This document shows positions 21,138-33,100 of a stretch of 64,000 bases of DNA, one piece after another. Within the stretch, counting starts at the first letter, position 1. Each line of letters starts with the position of its first letter. The notes under the pieces were generated by a model. That model worked only from the letters and a program-made list of their open reading frames with translations, did no database searches and was not told the DNA's origin. Both the position numbers and the translations under genes were made by a program. The DNA is from Axinella damicornis (lineage: Eukaryota; Porifera; Demospongiae; Axinellida; Axinellidae): NCBI GenBank assembly GCA_963931865.1, contig OZ007509.1, positions 15,898,127-15,962,126 of the forward strand, read 5' to 3'.

Positions 21138-22314
21138 GTGAGATTGGGTGATCGAGACAAAGAGCCTAACTTGGTGGAGGAGGAATGCACGGACGGACGA
21201 TTCTCGTTCAGTGCAATATTCAACTACTTGCGCTACCAGCAGTACCCACAAGGATCGACAAAACTGCAGAAGAATTCTCTGCGCAGACGATCGAAGTATT
21301 TCCGACTGGAGAATCAGGATCTATACTACATGGGCGGAGGTAGACTCCTGTGCCATTGTGATTATGTTTTTTGGGGGGCTGCCTATGAATTGCTAATAAT
21401 GTATACATTATATTCTCTGCCTGCATACGCACGACATTATAATATTGAATGCATCTTTCAGATCTATGCAATAATATTATTATTACAGCTACACTGTTCA
21501 TATCATGCAGGTCCATGAACAAACAGGAGAGAAAAAACGAAAAGCACATGCACATGCACACACGAGAATATGCACACAAGAGATGAAAGACATCCTGAAA
21601 AGTGGAGAGTGGCTAACAGATGAACATATCATGCTGTCCCAGGAGTTACTTAGGAGCCAATTTCCTCAAATTGGTGGTTTTCAGTCACCTCTGTTAGCTG
21701 AGAATGACGGGTTCTCTCCCATCACCGATTCCGCAATGAATGACGCCATCCAGATACACCATGTCAATCAGAACCACTGGGTGACGTCTAGCAGCATCCG
21801 CCAACAAGTGACTGTGTACGACAGCAGATTTTCAGGAGGTGATCTTAGTTCATCTCTGACCCATCAGTTGGCTCTGATCTACAGACCGCTGATCGTAAGG
21901 GAGGAGGATGGTGAAGAAGTGGATGCCCACCTAGATGTGAACATTCCTCCTGTCCAGCAGCAGAGTGGACTGGCTGATTGTGGTGTTTTTGCTATAGCGT
22001 TCGCCCTGCACACAGCTCTAGGTCACAGAGTACCACACTTGGAGTTTCAGCAGGGAAAGATGCGGAGTCATTTGCTAAAATGTCTGACGAACGGACGACT
22101 GCTACCATTTCCGACAGTGGAGAAGCTCGGGTTCAGACGAAACCACTTCCCTTACCAGGAAATCGAAGTCTTTTGCAATTGCCAGATGCCAGAGACATAT
22201 GGGGATATGATCCAGTGTGACAAATGCGAAGAATGGTATCACATGAAGTGTGTTGGACTTTTAATCCCTCCAACAAATACTGAAAATTGGTATTGTTCTG
22301 TATGCAAAGTATAA
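21138..22314 (+). CDS. Ulp1-like C48 cysteine protease with C-terminal PHD finger
   Basis: The main exon (21511-22314, after acceptor CATGCAG) is open to a stop at 22312. Numbering from ATG 21505, a C48 fold shows NHW with His91, VYDS with Asp106, a QQQ stretch at 151-153 and ADCG with Cys159, that is, the His-Asp-Gln-Cys set of SUMO proteases. A complete C4HC3 PHD finger follows: C224, C226, C238, C241, H246, C249, C264, C267. An upstream exon (about 21138-21365) encodes RYQQYPQGSTKLQKNSLRRR and LENQDLYYM, like the segment before the zinc finger of transposon integrases. Its donor is unclear: the GTAGAC donor gives a stop, the one near 21366 does not. Proteins of this protease-plus-PHD type are common, unplaced repeats in invertebrate genomes. 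Its place between inverted repeats marks it as element-borne. Confidence 0.75.
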
Positions 22315-22439
22315 CTTTTTAAATATACTGTTGTACTGTTACTTAGAAACCTATATTATTATAATATTTATACTGTTGCACTGTTACTTGTATTGTATGC
22401 CAAGTATAACTTTTATTGTTCTTGAATTCTTGGATGCTC

Positions 22440-22628
22440 AGATGCATGCCTATTTTCACGGCGGGATGCCCATATTCACCGTAAATATGGGCATCGGGAT
22501 GCCTGTATTCACGTAAATATGGGCATCGGGATGCCTATATTTGCGTGAAAATGGGCATCCGGGATGCCCATTTTCGGGGGTGCCTATTTTCACTTGACAC
22601 CGGGGTCCCCAAAATTTTATGACACCGG
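22440..22628. repeat. GGGATGCC palindrome array, right
   Basis: Four to five units of about 32 bp (GGGATGCCTGTATTCACG, TAAATATGGGCATC) face each other as imperfect palindromes and end in the inverted end at 22615-22628. Confidence 0.8.
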
Positions 22629-22807
22629 TTGTATAAGCAGAAGCCAGGATAGCTAGGGGATGCCCCTACCTTCCATATAAGACCGTAGGGAGTGGCCAAT
22701 TGTGTTCGAGCTGCGCAATATATACTTCGCTGACAATTCGACAACAGACGCAGCTAGCTAGCTATATAGCTGATCGACATGCATGTTATATAACACCGTC
22801 GTGATCA

Positions 22808-22815
22808 TGACGTCA
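22808..22815. promoter_or_regulatory. Perfect CRE (TGACGTCA)
   Basis: The palindromic CREB/ATF site TGACGTCA, with a half-like TGACGTAA 20 bp later (about 22828). It lies 45 bp before a TATA box and upstream of the Sox gene, so a role in Sox expression is plausible but inferred. Confidence 0.4.
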
Positions 22816-22859
22816 TTCGGAGACTGTTGACGTAACGTATTTCGTATATTATATAACGC

Positions 22860-22868
22860 TATATAAAG
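22860..22868 (+). promoter_or_regulatory. TATA box upstream of Sox gene
   Basis: TATATAAAG in the orientation of the Sox gene. A start about 30 bp downstream would give a 5' UTR near 290 nt. Sequence-only evidence. Confidence 0.4.
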
Positions 22869-22904
22869 CCGTCTCAAACTAACTGCGAGTATGCAACAAA
22901 CCTA

Positions 22905-23100
22905 ATAGGCACAGTGCTATCACGCGCAGTGTTATCACGCCGCAGTGTTCAAGTACAGTGTATGCGACAACCATCTGACACTGTCAGACTCACGAGCAGT
23001 GTTATCAGTGCTAGCTAGCTAGCTCGTACGCCGCGCACAGTGCTAGCTATCACGCCGCAGTGTTCAAGTATGCGACAAGCCTAGACACAGTGCTCTCACG
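22905..23100. repeat. Degenerate direct repeats in Sox 5' region
   Basis: GCAGTGTTATCACGC, GCAGTGTTCAAGTA and TATGCGACAA recur two to four times with drift, probably within the 5' UTR. Confidence 0.65.
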
Positions 23101-23178
23101 CGCACACTATTATTGTTGAGCTGTTGCACTTTCATTGCATAGCTACTCAAGAGGAATACCTACGACAAATTCTGCACG

Positions 23179-23586
23179 ATGATTATCACGTATTTGCCGA
23201 ACCCGCCTGCAGCTGCATTCAGCTACACCGTTGTGCAGCAGCCCGACGTTGGACGCCAGTCTCCTCAAAGTGGGGAGGATTACGACGGTAAAGTGAAGCG
23301 CCCTATGAACGCGTTCATAGTGTGGTCGCGAAAGATGAGGAAAAAGATCGCCGACGAAAATCCAAAAATGCACAACTCAGAGATCAGCAAGCGATTGGGA
23401 ACACAGTGGAAAGCCCTATCGCACGAAGAGAAAAGACCCTACATTGAGGAAGCGAAGCGACTGCGTGAGGCGCAAATGAAAAAATACCCGAACTACAAGT
23501 ACAAACCGAAGAGAAAGAAGCAGCCTTTGCACAGGCCACATCCGCCGTTGCAGCTAAGCAACGGTATGCAAGTCAGATGTCAGTAG
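23179..23586 (+). CDS. Sox-family HMG-box transcription factor
   Basis: A 135-residue single-exon frame. Residues 38-114 form an HMG box with the Sox signature [12 protein letters not shown] and later [24 protein letters not shown] and [11 protein letters not shown], closest by eye to the SoxB class. The ATG at 23179 gives a 37-residue N-terminus. The protein is much shorter than usual Sox proteins (over 250 residues) because the frame stops 21 codons after the box. A GTATGC inside codon 129 could act as a splice donor to a C-terminal exon, but none was recognised before 24.8 kb. DNA-binding function is secure from the box; developmental role not inferable. Confidence 0.93.
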   Translation: MIITYLPNPPAAAFSYTVVQQPDVGRQSPQSGEDYDGKVKRPMNAFIVWSRKMRKKIADENPKMHNSEISKRLGTQWKALSHEEKRPYIEEAKRLREAQMKKYPNYKYKPKRKKQPLHRPHPPLQLSNGMQVRCQ

Positions 23587-23619
23587 CTATGTTGCTATAC
23601 CGTTTGGCTTATGCTCACC

Positions 23620-24790
23620 ACATAGTATCCTAGTCTTGGAACCAGACCCTTTGCTGGGAGGAGGGATCTGGGCACGCACTTAAATCCAAGTTGTGCACTT
23701 AAATCCAAGTTGTCCCCAGGACGGAATGTTGACCTGATGCAAATGACATCATTTTTTTCCCAGGCTTTCAGTGGCGCCAGTAACTAGACATGGCAACCAC
23801 TGTGCTATGCCGTGTTACTCACGACAAAAGTTGAGGGGAGCAATGAGCAGGTCGACTGTCATGGTATTCCAGTTGATCGCTGCATTCCGTGCACAACTCG
23901 AATGTATAGGCACGTGCCCAGACCCTCCCTCCTCCTCATACGAAGTGTCTGGTTCTGAGACTAATTGTTTCCAGAACTAAAGGCACCAATGCATGGCCAG
24001 TTGGCCCTATGTTGTTGGCTGCTCAAAGCCACACTCCGTGCTACATAACTCGGTTGCGCCAGTTGCACCAGTTCTTTGCGTCTTTGTTTTGACCACACGC
24101 TCAATAAAGGCATTCATAGGCCTTGTGAATGCTGAGTTTAATAAACGCCGCCTTTGATTAGTGGCTGCCCTCGAATAGTAGCCACAGTAAATTGCGTGAT
24201 GAATAAATAGTAGCCGTCTAAGCCGTGGCTTTGATCGGTAACTGGCTTGTACAGTTGAATTGGAATGTGCATGCTGAGCCATTGTCTAAACCATACTCGC
24301 AGGGCACATGCGGTCTGACCATGTGCTTGTGAGTATCTAGCTAGTACCAGTGTGTAGTTTGAGAGTGTGGAGCTGAGATACAAAGATGTTGATTTGGCTC
24401 ACTGTGACTCCATGCACATGTAGCTGCTCTAGCTACATGTACATGGCTATGTGGCCATTCTGACACCCTGGTGGGTCTGGCCACACGAGACTAGTCCTGA
24501 AGGCCCCACAGCCGGCTCTTCAAAGTGTCTAGTCAGGAGCCTACATAATTTTCAAGGAGCTAACCATAACGGTTTTAACCAGGTAGTCTCATTAACGGTG
24601 TGACTTACAGGAAGGAAGTGGAACATGGAGTTAGAAGTGAAAGAAGCAGTTGTGTTCTTTATAACTGTGGACAGAGTGAGACAAGGCTGCTTGGCATTAC
24701 AGTCAGGGGTAGATTCAGGCCTCACCCATTAACCTGCAGTTCATATACCTCTCAATAATTATATTATTGAATCTATTTTCTCCTGCATGT
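23620..24790. other. Intergenic, no gene recognised
   Basis: Only short, unsupported frames occur. Near 24160-24240 are GTAGCC repeats and a weak duplication (AATAGTAGCC). I see no exon of the ZU5/UPA type that would complete the downstream Death-domain fragment. Confidence 0.5.
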
Positions 24791-24802
24791 ATGTACATAC
24801 AG

Positions 24803-25502
24803 GTGCTCATGTGTTGACCACCAATGCCAACCTCTATGCAGAAGATAGCCCATTAAAGTTGGCATTCACCCAAGAAAACTACAGCAACCTTCAACTAGAC
24901 TTACAGGATGTAGACCACCAGAAGTTTATTGCCGACATTAGCTTTCAGCTGTCTAAATGTGAGAGACTTGGGCACCACCTACAACTAGAGGAGTACCATA
25001 TTGAGAGGATCCAAGCCAACTATACTCTCTTAATGTCACTGAACAGGCTTATCAGCTAATAAGAACAAGTCTGTCCAGAATACCGAATGTAACACTTGGT
25101 CAGCTGCAATGTGCTCTGAAAGGTCTTGGTGTCACTGGTCTAGCACTGCGTACACCTGTATCTGAAGAGCGGGAGAAATGCTGGGATTCGATGTGCATAA
25201 ATGATGAAGAGTTTGTTCGAAATTTGGGTGTGAAACTGCAGTATCGATGGAAATTCATAGGAAGGTTATTAGAGCTACCGGAGTATGATCTGGATGGTAT
25301 CGAATACTGCAACCGTGCGGACTTGGGTGAGCAGTCCTACCAGATGCTGCTGAGATGGCAGAAACAGTGTGGTAACAGAGCTACGTACGGCCAGCTGCTC
25401 ACTGCTATCCACTCAGTATTTGACCATGATTCTGCAAATGTCTGTGATGCCTGGGTATATGCCATTAAACATCTGCAGAATAAGCGGCGTCAAGCTGCCT
25501 AG
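24803..25502 (+). pseudogene. Tandem Death-domain exon, frameshifted third copy
   Basis: Matches the last exon of the CARD-ZU5 genes at 30152 and 39085, including the intron acceptor ACATACAG before GTGCTCATG, but on the opposite strand. A 2-bp insertion near 25021-25025 (CAACTATACTCTC versus CAACTACTCTC in copy B) shifts the frame in the first Death domain and gives an early stop. The second Death domain (LGVKLQYRWKFIGRLLELPE) stays open to 25502. No CARD, ZU5 or UPA exon precedes it. Likely a fragment of an inverted duplication; use as a second-domain-only gene cannot be excluded. Confidence 0.8.
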
Positions 25503-25689
25503 CTTCAAATCTCTCTGTTAGCTACAGTTATATAAACTCTGCATTGTGCATCAATATGCAATGTATGTATTCGTGTCTATGCTAAAAATTTTCTTAACTA
25601 CCTATAACAGTGCACTATCACTATGTGATATGATACCCTCTTGTTGTTGCTATAGTGCTATACCCTCTTAGCTATAGTCTGTGCTGTAT

Positions 25690-25765
25690 GTGCCTTTTTG
25701 TAATGAGATTTTGCTTTTGTAATGAGATTTTGCTTTTTTGTAATGAGATTCTTTTTTTGTTAATT
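25690..25765. repeat. Short T-rich tandem repeat
   Basis: TTTTTGTAATGAGATTTTGC is repeated three times just after the Death-domain fragment. Confidence 0.75.
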
Positions 25766-26009
25766 TGCTCGGGCAGATATTGCATCCTTCATGAACTTGG
25801 CCATTACTAAGCAGGAAGTGAGACTTGTGATCTTCAGTGCATGTGCATGGGGTAGAAGTCTGGGCAAATGTATGTAATATGTTTAGGACTGCAATTGCAA
25901 TTGGCCCTGCAGTGAAGTCCCCGGCACACTTAGCTAATACCTGTAAAACCTGCGTTAAGTTTGCACTACAAAAGTGATTGTGAGAAACCTCAAAGAACTT
26001 GATAGCTAC

Positions 26010-26165
26010 CCACTCTTGAGTGAGAATCAGGTAAAGGCCTCGAGGCAATTATGGTACTGTAAACATGTAGCTATAGTTAGCTTGATTGACTTCTGCTCTT
26101 CTCACAAAGAGTTTCAATGACTTAGATCTTGGATTCAAATCCCATGCATGCAACTAGATTCTGAC
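26010..26165 (+). repeat. SINE-like repeat
   Basis: GGCCTCGAGGCAATTATGG, TACTGTAAACATG, CTTCTGCTCTTCTCAC and B-box-like GATTCAAATCCC occur in the same order as at 1850-1980. Copies of one tRNA-derived family. Confidence 0.5.
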
Positions 26166-26300
26166 GACTGCTTGGCTCACATTAAACCGTATATGTGTGC
26201 ACATGTGGGCATGAAATCGATGCTCATCAGTACAGCGTAGCAATAATTAGCAGATCCAAAAGCCACGACAAAGCCACCAATATTGGTGGGTATGGAGTCA

Positions 26301-26341
<41 letters not shown>
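26301..26341. repeat. Poly-G run of 41
   Basis: Uninterrupted G41 in intergenic DNA. Length is unreliable in any assembly. A strong G-quadruplex former on the plus strand. Confidence 0.9.
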
Positions 26342-26640
26342 CTGTCCCTCAGAAAGGAAGGCCTTTACTGAATAAGATCTTGATTCAGATCTTGATTCAG
26401 ATAAGATTGCTACATTATAAGGATATGGTTACCTAGGCAACTACTATAAGGACAAGGTTCATCGAGATACCCATGTATGGTTACCCGTGCACGCATGCGC
26501 AGCGAGGAGAAAGCAGCCTAGAAATCTGAAGAAATACTGGTACTCTTGCTAGCGTTGATTATCAACTTGCCCAACATTTGGCATACAATTTGGCATACAC
26601 AGTTAAACAACCACATATAATATTGACTGCTTCAACATGA

Positions 26641-27024
26641 GCAATTGCAAATGTGGCTTGGACTGCATGTTAAGAGGTGTGGGCATGCTCCTGACCCTCT
26701 ATATAGTGTAACTTCTTGCACTCTGCCAAAACGGTTCTGGCCAGTGTTTGTTGCACTATGGCGAACAAACAACTATATTTGCCTTGAAATTCTGAGGTAA
26801 TCGGCTTTCCGAAGTGTCACTGGCGAAGATGTTTCAATGTCCCACTCACGTGTAAATGTGGGAAACGCGGCAAACAAAGTTAGACAACCACATAATGAGG
26901 CAATACGACAAAGATGAAACAGCAATTGCAAATGTGGCTTGGACTGCATGTTAAGAGGTGTGGGCATGCTCCTGACCCTCTAGCGTAACTTCTTGCACTC
27001 TGCCAAAACGGTTCTGGCCAGTGT
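26641..27024 (+). repeat. Direct duplication of about 105 bp
   Basis: GCAATTGCAAATGTGGCTTG ... CCAAAACGGTTCTGGCCAGT occurs at 26641-26747 and 26922-27024, with a TATATAGT deletion in the second copy. Non-coding. Confidence 0.85.
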
Positions 27025-27594
27025 TCAGTGTTTGCTGAACCAGTAAACAAACAGCTACAAATTGCATGGCTTCAAGTCGGAGATGATTGTTTCCTGATTT
27101 TAGTATGGCATGAGCCAGGCCTGCAGGCATGTTTCATTCCCAGTTTGCTGCAGAACAGGGCTGGTTCACGAGACTTATGGCTGCTTTGGTGTTTGCTCAG
27201 TTCTATCTACTGCGTGCAAATCGGCTGTATAGACAATAGGATCTGATGTGTATAACTTTATAGAACAGTATCTGTGCCACAATTGCATAGTTGCAGTAAT
27301 TCATAATCAGTCAGAGCACACTCTTGTTGCAAATTCCTGGATTTTACTGAGCTTTACACCCCTGCATCACTGGACACATTACATTGATGCAATCATTCAT
27401 GTAGACTCCTAGACTACCAGATACTGGCTAAATGTGGAAACAAAGTTGACACAGCATGCACGTGTTGTACATCTGTATATACAATGGTTGAAACCAAAGT
27501 CCTCTGAGATGGGAGGGAGGAAAATAATAGGGGTGAGTCATGCTAGCAGACCGTGGTGAGAGAAGAGTTGTGCCTAGCCTTTTACATAGCAATA

Positions 27595-27890
27595 TGGTTC
27601 AAGTGCAGCTGCATGATTATATTATATAACATAGTAAAACAGTTGGTATCCAAGCAACTTGCAAGCATGTAAACAGTTCACCTGAGTAGTATCAAGTTGC
27701 CCAGGCAATAACCAGGTATGGTCAAAATCGAATTATATGGCATGGCAAACTCTCTACCCAAAAGTAGCCTCGTTGCCGGGCCCCGCCCAGCTTTTCATCA
27801 CTTGCATTACGGAAACCAGTGTGGGCCTGGGAATGAGGCTACCACCCTAGTATGTATGGGCATGATTCCAAATGCCAAATCTTTATTTGT
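27595..27890 (-). repeat. Dispersed repeat, copy 2, split by a MITE
   Basis: Reverse complement of 19716-19915, interrupted at about 27765-27842 by a TAGCCTCG-family element (TAGCCTCGTTGCCGGGCC to GGGAATGAGGCTA). The MITE is therefore the younger insertion. Its 9-bp flanks no longer match. Confidence 0.75.
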
Positions 27891-27899
27891 GAGTGGATG

Positions 27900-29850
27900 G
27901 TTATCCCCCACTAATCGAAAGCACACAATAATTCTTCATGGATTTGTATTCTACTGATCGAGCAAGAACCAAACATGCAGATAAGCTTTTTACTCAGAAC
28001 AAGCAATGTTCTTCTCACATTTATAGCACAACAAATCCTTTCATGCCACCAATAACCTGGATTGGGAGCAGTTATCTTGAACCCCTAACCACAGTACCCA
28101 ACCTTCATGAGATTGATTCCACTTAGTGTTGATACAGTAAAGTATACGTACACTTGATATATGATCGAGCTCGCAGAACACTCTTTCGGAATAAAATATA
28201 CCAGTGCTGGTATTGCACATACATGGGATCCTAGGCCAAAGAAAACAATTCTCTGGAGTTTTGGTGATCAATATACATGTCATACTCAAAACAGCAAAGA
28301 AATAAGGGAAACACCATTACCCATCCTAATACAGGAATAATCGTGACATTCTCTTTCTAGCTTTGTGTTGTTGCTAGTGTTAACTAGATGAATGCAGGAC
28401 ATTTGTGGGGCAAGTCTGAGCAAGTGCACGTGCAGAATGTGGAGCATTTGAACAAAGAATAGCACAACCTCAAGCCAAAGAATCATTATGACTTTACTAG
28501 AACGCTGAACCAGGTAGCAGACACTGCTATTTTTAATCGGTATATGGCTGACTTATGTGTGCACATGCGCTATAGATGATGTCATGGATAAAATACTATA
28601 AATCACAATAGAAATTTGGGTCTGTCAGCCTGTGGCGCGGGAATCTCCAGGCATGCATGCATAGTCTACATAATTATGTAGGACACTTGGTAAAGAATCT
28701 GATTTAGGTTTGCACTGCTTCTAACTGCCACCTTTGAAGTAACGATCATAATAGCATTGCCTATGGCCATTTATTTGTTTGTTTACAGTGTGGGTGACAG
28801 TCTCCATGGAAATCAAAACTAATACAATAAAGCCTGAAATTATGAAGCTAGTATTTCTGCAATTGCTTAGAACATTTGAGACTAGTGTGCGTGAGCAACA
28901 CTCATACTAGTCGTAGCTTAGCAGTGTCGATCTGTCTCCTCATACATACCATAAATCTGGCGCATGCAATAATTATAATGCACAAAACATAGCACCTCCC
29001 AACATACAGTAGCTAATGCTTGACTAGTTGAGTACTACAACTCCAATGGAGTAATACTCTATACTAACAGTAGAGTATTAGTACTCCAATAGATACTATT
29101 AGAGTATATTACTCTCTAGATTAATACTCGACTAACAAGTAGAGTAATACTCTACTACTAATCAGTAGGGTGTTATACTCTGCACCATAGATAGTACAGT
29201 CAAAGGGACTGGATACACCTATGGTGTGTACATGCATGCATGTTTGGAATGTCACAAGGGGTAGATCAGCTAGCTACTTCTGTGGAGAGAACAGAAGAGA
29301 GAAGTGAGGAAGAAACTGGCTCGAGTGGAGAAGGAAAGAGGATAATTATGATCATAGTTGGTGCAGAAAATATGACAAGAGAAGACATTATAGTGTCTCT
29401 CTACTACATCCAGCTTAGCTTCATTCACAGGCTACCCCGTTTTCTGTTCATGTGACCAATTTTCATGCAGTGTTACAACATGGTCCTAGCATGATAGGTC
29501 TGCAGACGTTATGTCACATGCACTTCCGAGGATGATCTTGGCCATGCCCTTTTACATTACCATGTGCATGCACATCTGTAGGAGAGGTAGGGGTGTAGGG
29601 GTGTAGGCCGGGTCGGATGTTTCCGTCACTATAGATACTGCCCATATCGTGGGATCCTGCTAGTAATAATACCATGACTGTAGTTTCCATTTTCACAATA
29701 TTATAAGCTCATTTGAGATCATCTGCATGGTACCTTTATGCAAGTTATTGTGCACCGGCACCATGGTCAGTAGAGGAAATGGTATATACAGCTGCCATCA
29801 TTCACAGCATGAACATAAAAATTTAGAGAAGTTTCTACTCTATTGTTAGG
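27900..29850. other. Intergenic, no gene recognised
   Basis: No conserved frame. At 29030-29190 a local array of GTAGAGTAATACTC / GAGTATTACTC inverted motifs occurs. The rest looks unique and non-coding. Confidence 0.5.
29030..29190. repeat. AGAGTATTACTC inverted-motif array
   Basis: About ten half-sites of the type GAGTA(T/A)TACTC in both orientations within 160 bp, giving alternative hairpins. Confidence 0.7.
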
Positions 29851-30151
29851 GCTGTTTCAGTGTAAGTATTCATCATCAAAATTATTGTGATAGGAGCCAC
29901 TCACACCATCACCATTAAGTCTTATCTTGCTCATGCATAGGGCTAAATTGGGTATGTACACAGACTATATGCCTGTATAGAGATGGACTCAGTCAAGTAT
30001 AACATGCGCCTAGTTTATGTAATACACTAATACTGATGACCCAAAATTGTGCAATGACCATTTTAGCCTAGAACTAATTTACAATCGCACAAACATAGAT
30101 CATATCCAAAACGTGTTACTATAAAGGGCAAACAAAAAACAGTGCACGAAG

Positions 30152-33100
30152 TTATGCAGCTGGTAGCTGCTGGTTCTGCAGATATTTAATGGCATATACC
30201 CAGGCATCACAGACGTTTGCAGAATCACGGTGAAATATTGAGTGGATAGCAGTGAGCAGTCGGCCGTACGTAGCTCGGTTACCACACTTTTTCTGCCACC
30301 TCAGCAGCATCTGGTAGCTCTGCTCACCCAAGTCCTCACGGTCGCGGTATTCGATACTATCCAGATCATACTCTGGTAGCTCTAATAACCTGCCTATGAA
30401 TTTCCATCGATACTGCAGTTTCACACCCAAATTTTGAACAAATTCTTCATCATTTACACGCACTGAGTCCCAGCTTAGCTCCCACTCTTCAGATACAGGT
30501 GTATGCAGTGCTAGACCAGTGATACCAAGACCATTCAGAGCACTTTGCAGCTGACCAAGTGTTATATTTGGCATTCTGGATAAACGTGTTCTTAATAGCT
30601 GATAAGCCTGCTCAGTGACATCAGAATAGTCTGCTTGGATCCTCTTAATATTGTACTCCTCTAGTTGTAGGCAGCGTCCAAGTTTCTCACTTTCGGAGAG
30701 CTGAAAGCTAAGGTCGACAATAAACTTCTGGTGGTCTGGATTCTGCAGGTTGAGTTGAAGGTTGCCGCACTCTTGCTGGGACATTGCCATCTTTATTGGG
30801 CTATCGTCTGCATACAGGTTGGCATTGCAGGTCAGCACATGATGACCTGTATATCCATGCATTGTATGTGGGGAAAATGGTGAACTTATTAATCAAAGCT
30901 TACAAGGAGTCACCAATGCGGTTCCAAAGCTTGAAGGATATCAAGTTTCCACATTAAGATTTTAACGTGGGTGTGTCTGTGTGTGCGTGACAGAAGTGGG
31001 ATGTTCATGGGGGAGCAGTTGAAGCAGACGCAATCGGGGAGCAGCAGCCGAAGCGGACGCAATCGGGGAGCAGCAGTTGAAGCGGACACATTCGGGGAGC
31101 AGCAGTTGAAGCGGACAAAATCAGGGAGCAGCAGTTGAAGCAGATCGATGCAATCGGGAAGCAGCAGCTGAAGTGGATGCAATCGGGGGGAGCAGCAGCT
31201 CTGCACAGAGAGCTGTCCGGTGCTGGATTACTGACATAGGCGAATGAGCAAACACATTAAAATGATTAAATATACATAACGTACAAGTTACCTTTGTCCC
31301 TCCGTGCAGGAACTAGCTAGAGACACGCAACAAAAACGACGTATAACAGCAATACGAGTACCTTCTAGCTGGTATGATCTTAGCGCCTGAGTACAACATG
31401 CCAACACGGGCAGTGGCATCAAAGTTCAAGGTCGAGTTGGCGATTTTTGGCGTCAGATTTTGCAATCAGAAAGGGCTAACAGGCCAGCTTGGCAGCATCC
31501 ACGGGAAGTTTTCAACTGACTGGAGGGCGGCTCGGAGCGACTTCGCTTCGCTGCCGGTTGGAAAAACGAGTGATGGTCGTTCATACCACAAAGCCATTCG
31601 CTTTTCGCCAGATCAGGCAAGTAGAACGCACAGTATCTCACGAACAGGATGTTTATCTCGGTAAAACTTTTCGAGCCGCCCTGCCCCTTTCTTCGTAGAA
31701 TTGAAATCCAGTCTAATATACGGTTAGATGTAAGTTCAGCGATAAAAAGTTGCGCACACATTTCACTGTTGACTGTAAACCGCAAGCGCACGCCGCACAT
31801 GCGCAATTGCAAACTGTAACCCGTAACCTTACGCTACTGTCAATACATTAACATTTTAATGTGTGTGTGTCTGTGTGTGCGTGATGGAAGTGGGCGTGGG
31901 TCAGGGGCGGGACTAACTATAGTGATGCACAACCTTTATATTATTACTACTTACCTCCGAACCGCGAACTCTACAAAGATTGCGCGAGAATGATCGGCAA
32001 TTGCATGCAAGGGCTGGAACCCTCCAGAACGGTTGAGGGCAGCAGCTGAAGCTGGTGTGATCGGAGAGCAAAGCCGGGACACGATTGGGGAGCAGCAGCT
32101 GAGGCGGACATGATCAGAGAGTGGCAGCCGCATATCGGGAAGCTCCAAAGGTCAAAGGTATATTTGTAACTCGCCCAACAACTAGGAGCAGACGAAATAC
32201 AACAGCAATCCACATATACACAGAAAACAATGTTCATAGACTGTATGGTGCTATCACATCGAAGGGAGGAGTTGGACCCATTGAGTGGCACAAAACCAGT
32301 GCAGCTGAGGCAGGCGCGATCGGGGTGCAACAGCTAGGTGTGCCGGTTGTGTCAAAAGTCGGATTTTAAGGCATCTTTATGAAACCACGTGATCTACACT
32401 TATACCTTGTTTACAAGACACAAAAATAACCGATCCGTGCCCAAGATAACCGAACCGTACCGCGCTCGAAACCGTGCCGGCGTGCATTTACACTACATCA
32501 AAAATAACCGTGCTGAATCAATTATTGAGGGCGTGATCGAACACATGCGCATCAGTATAAGTGCTCTGCAGCTAGCTAGAGCTAGCTCTATGGCTACCTC
32601 GCGTTTGCGGAAAGTTTCTCGATCTGCTGTTACGATGTATGCGTTCGTTTACAGAACACCGGCAGTCGGAGTAGAAGCCACGCCAGGCTGGGTACGACGT
32701 TGTTCATTCAACGCAGAGCAAGGCAACATGCTGTGCTTGTCATACTTCTTTCTCAGCTATTATTGGCTACTCTGAAAGCACCGAGGAGAGAGTGGGTTCG
32801 TCTCAGGTACGTTGTACACTAAGTAAGTGCTCACTGCGGTCATACGGTCTTCGTTAGGTTCCGGTACTGGATTGAGACCGCTAGCAGAATGGTTCTAACC
32901 GTGCTGGCACGGCACGGTTAGGTGGTCCAAGAACGGTTGTTCTAGCACGGTTCAGTACAGTTCAGTTAGCGTTTACACTGCAATTTAATAACCGTGCCGA
33001 ACCGTACTAAACCGTGCCAGCACGGTTGTTTTGTGTCGTGTAAACGGGGTATAATAAAGACCGATGTTTGCTAAACATTGATTGACACTTACATCGATCA

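Larger units (their letters stand above)
20914..22628 (+). mobile_element. Inverted-repeat element carrying a C48 protease-PHD gene
   Basis: Ends CCGGTGTCATAAAA (20914-20927) and its complement (22615-22628) are inverted, followed inwards by arrays of GGGCATCCCGGGATGCC palindromes. Between them lies one two-exon gene. The array and CCGGTGTCAT motif at 19985 suggest a larger or older boundary at 19985-22628. I could not find an unambiguous target duplication, so the exact unit of mobility is open. Confidence 0.6.

Noticed and set aside
31010..31205. CRISPR-like array
   Set aside because: Units are contiguous and imperfect without unique spacers, in an animal intron; it is a minisatellite. The same holds for 45160-45640 and 57826-58312.
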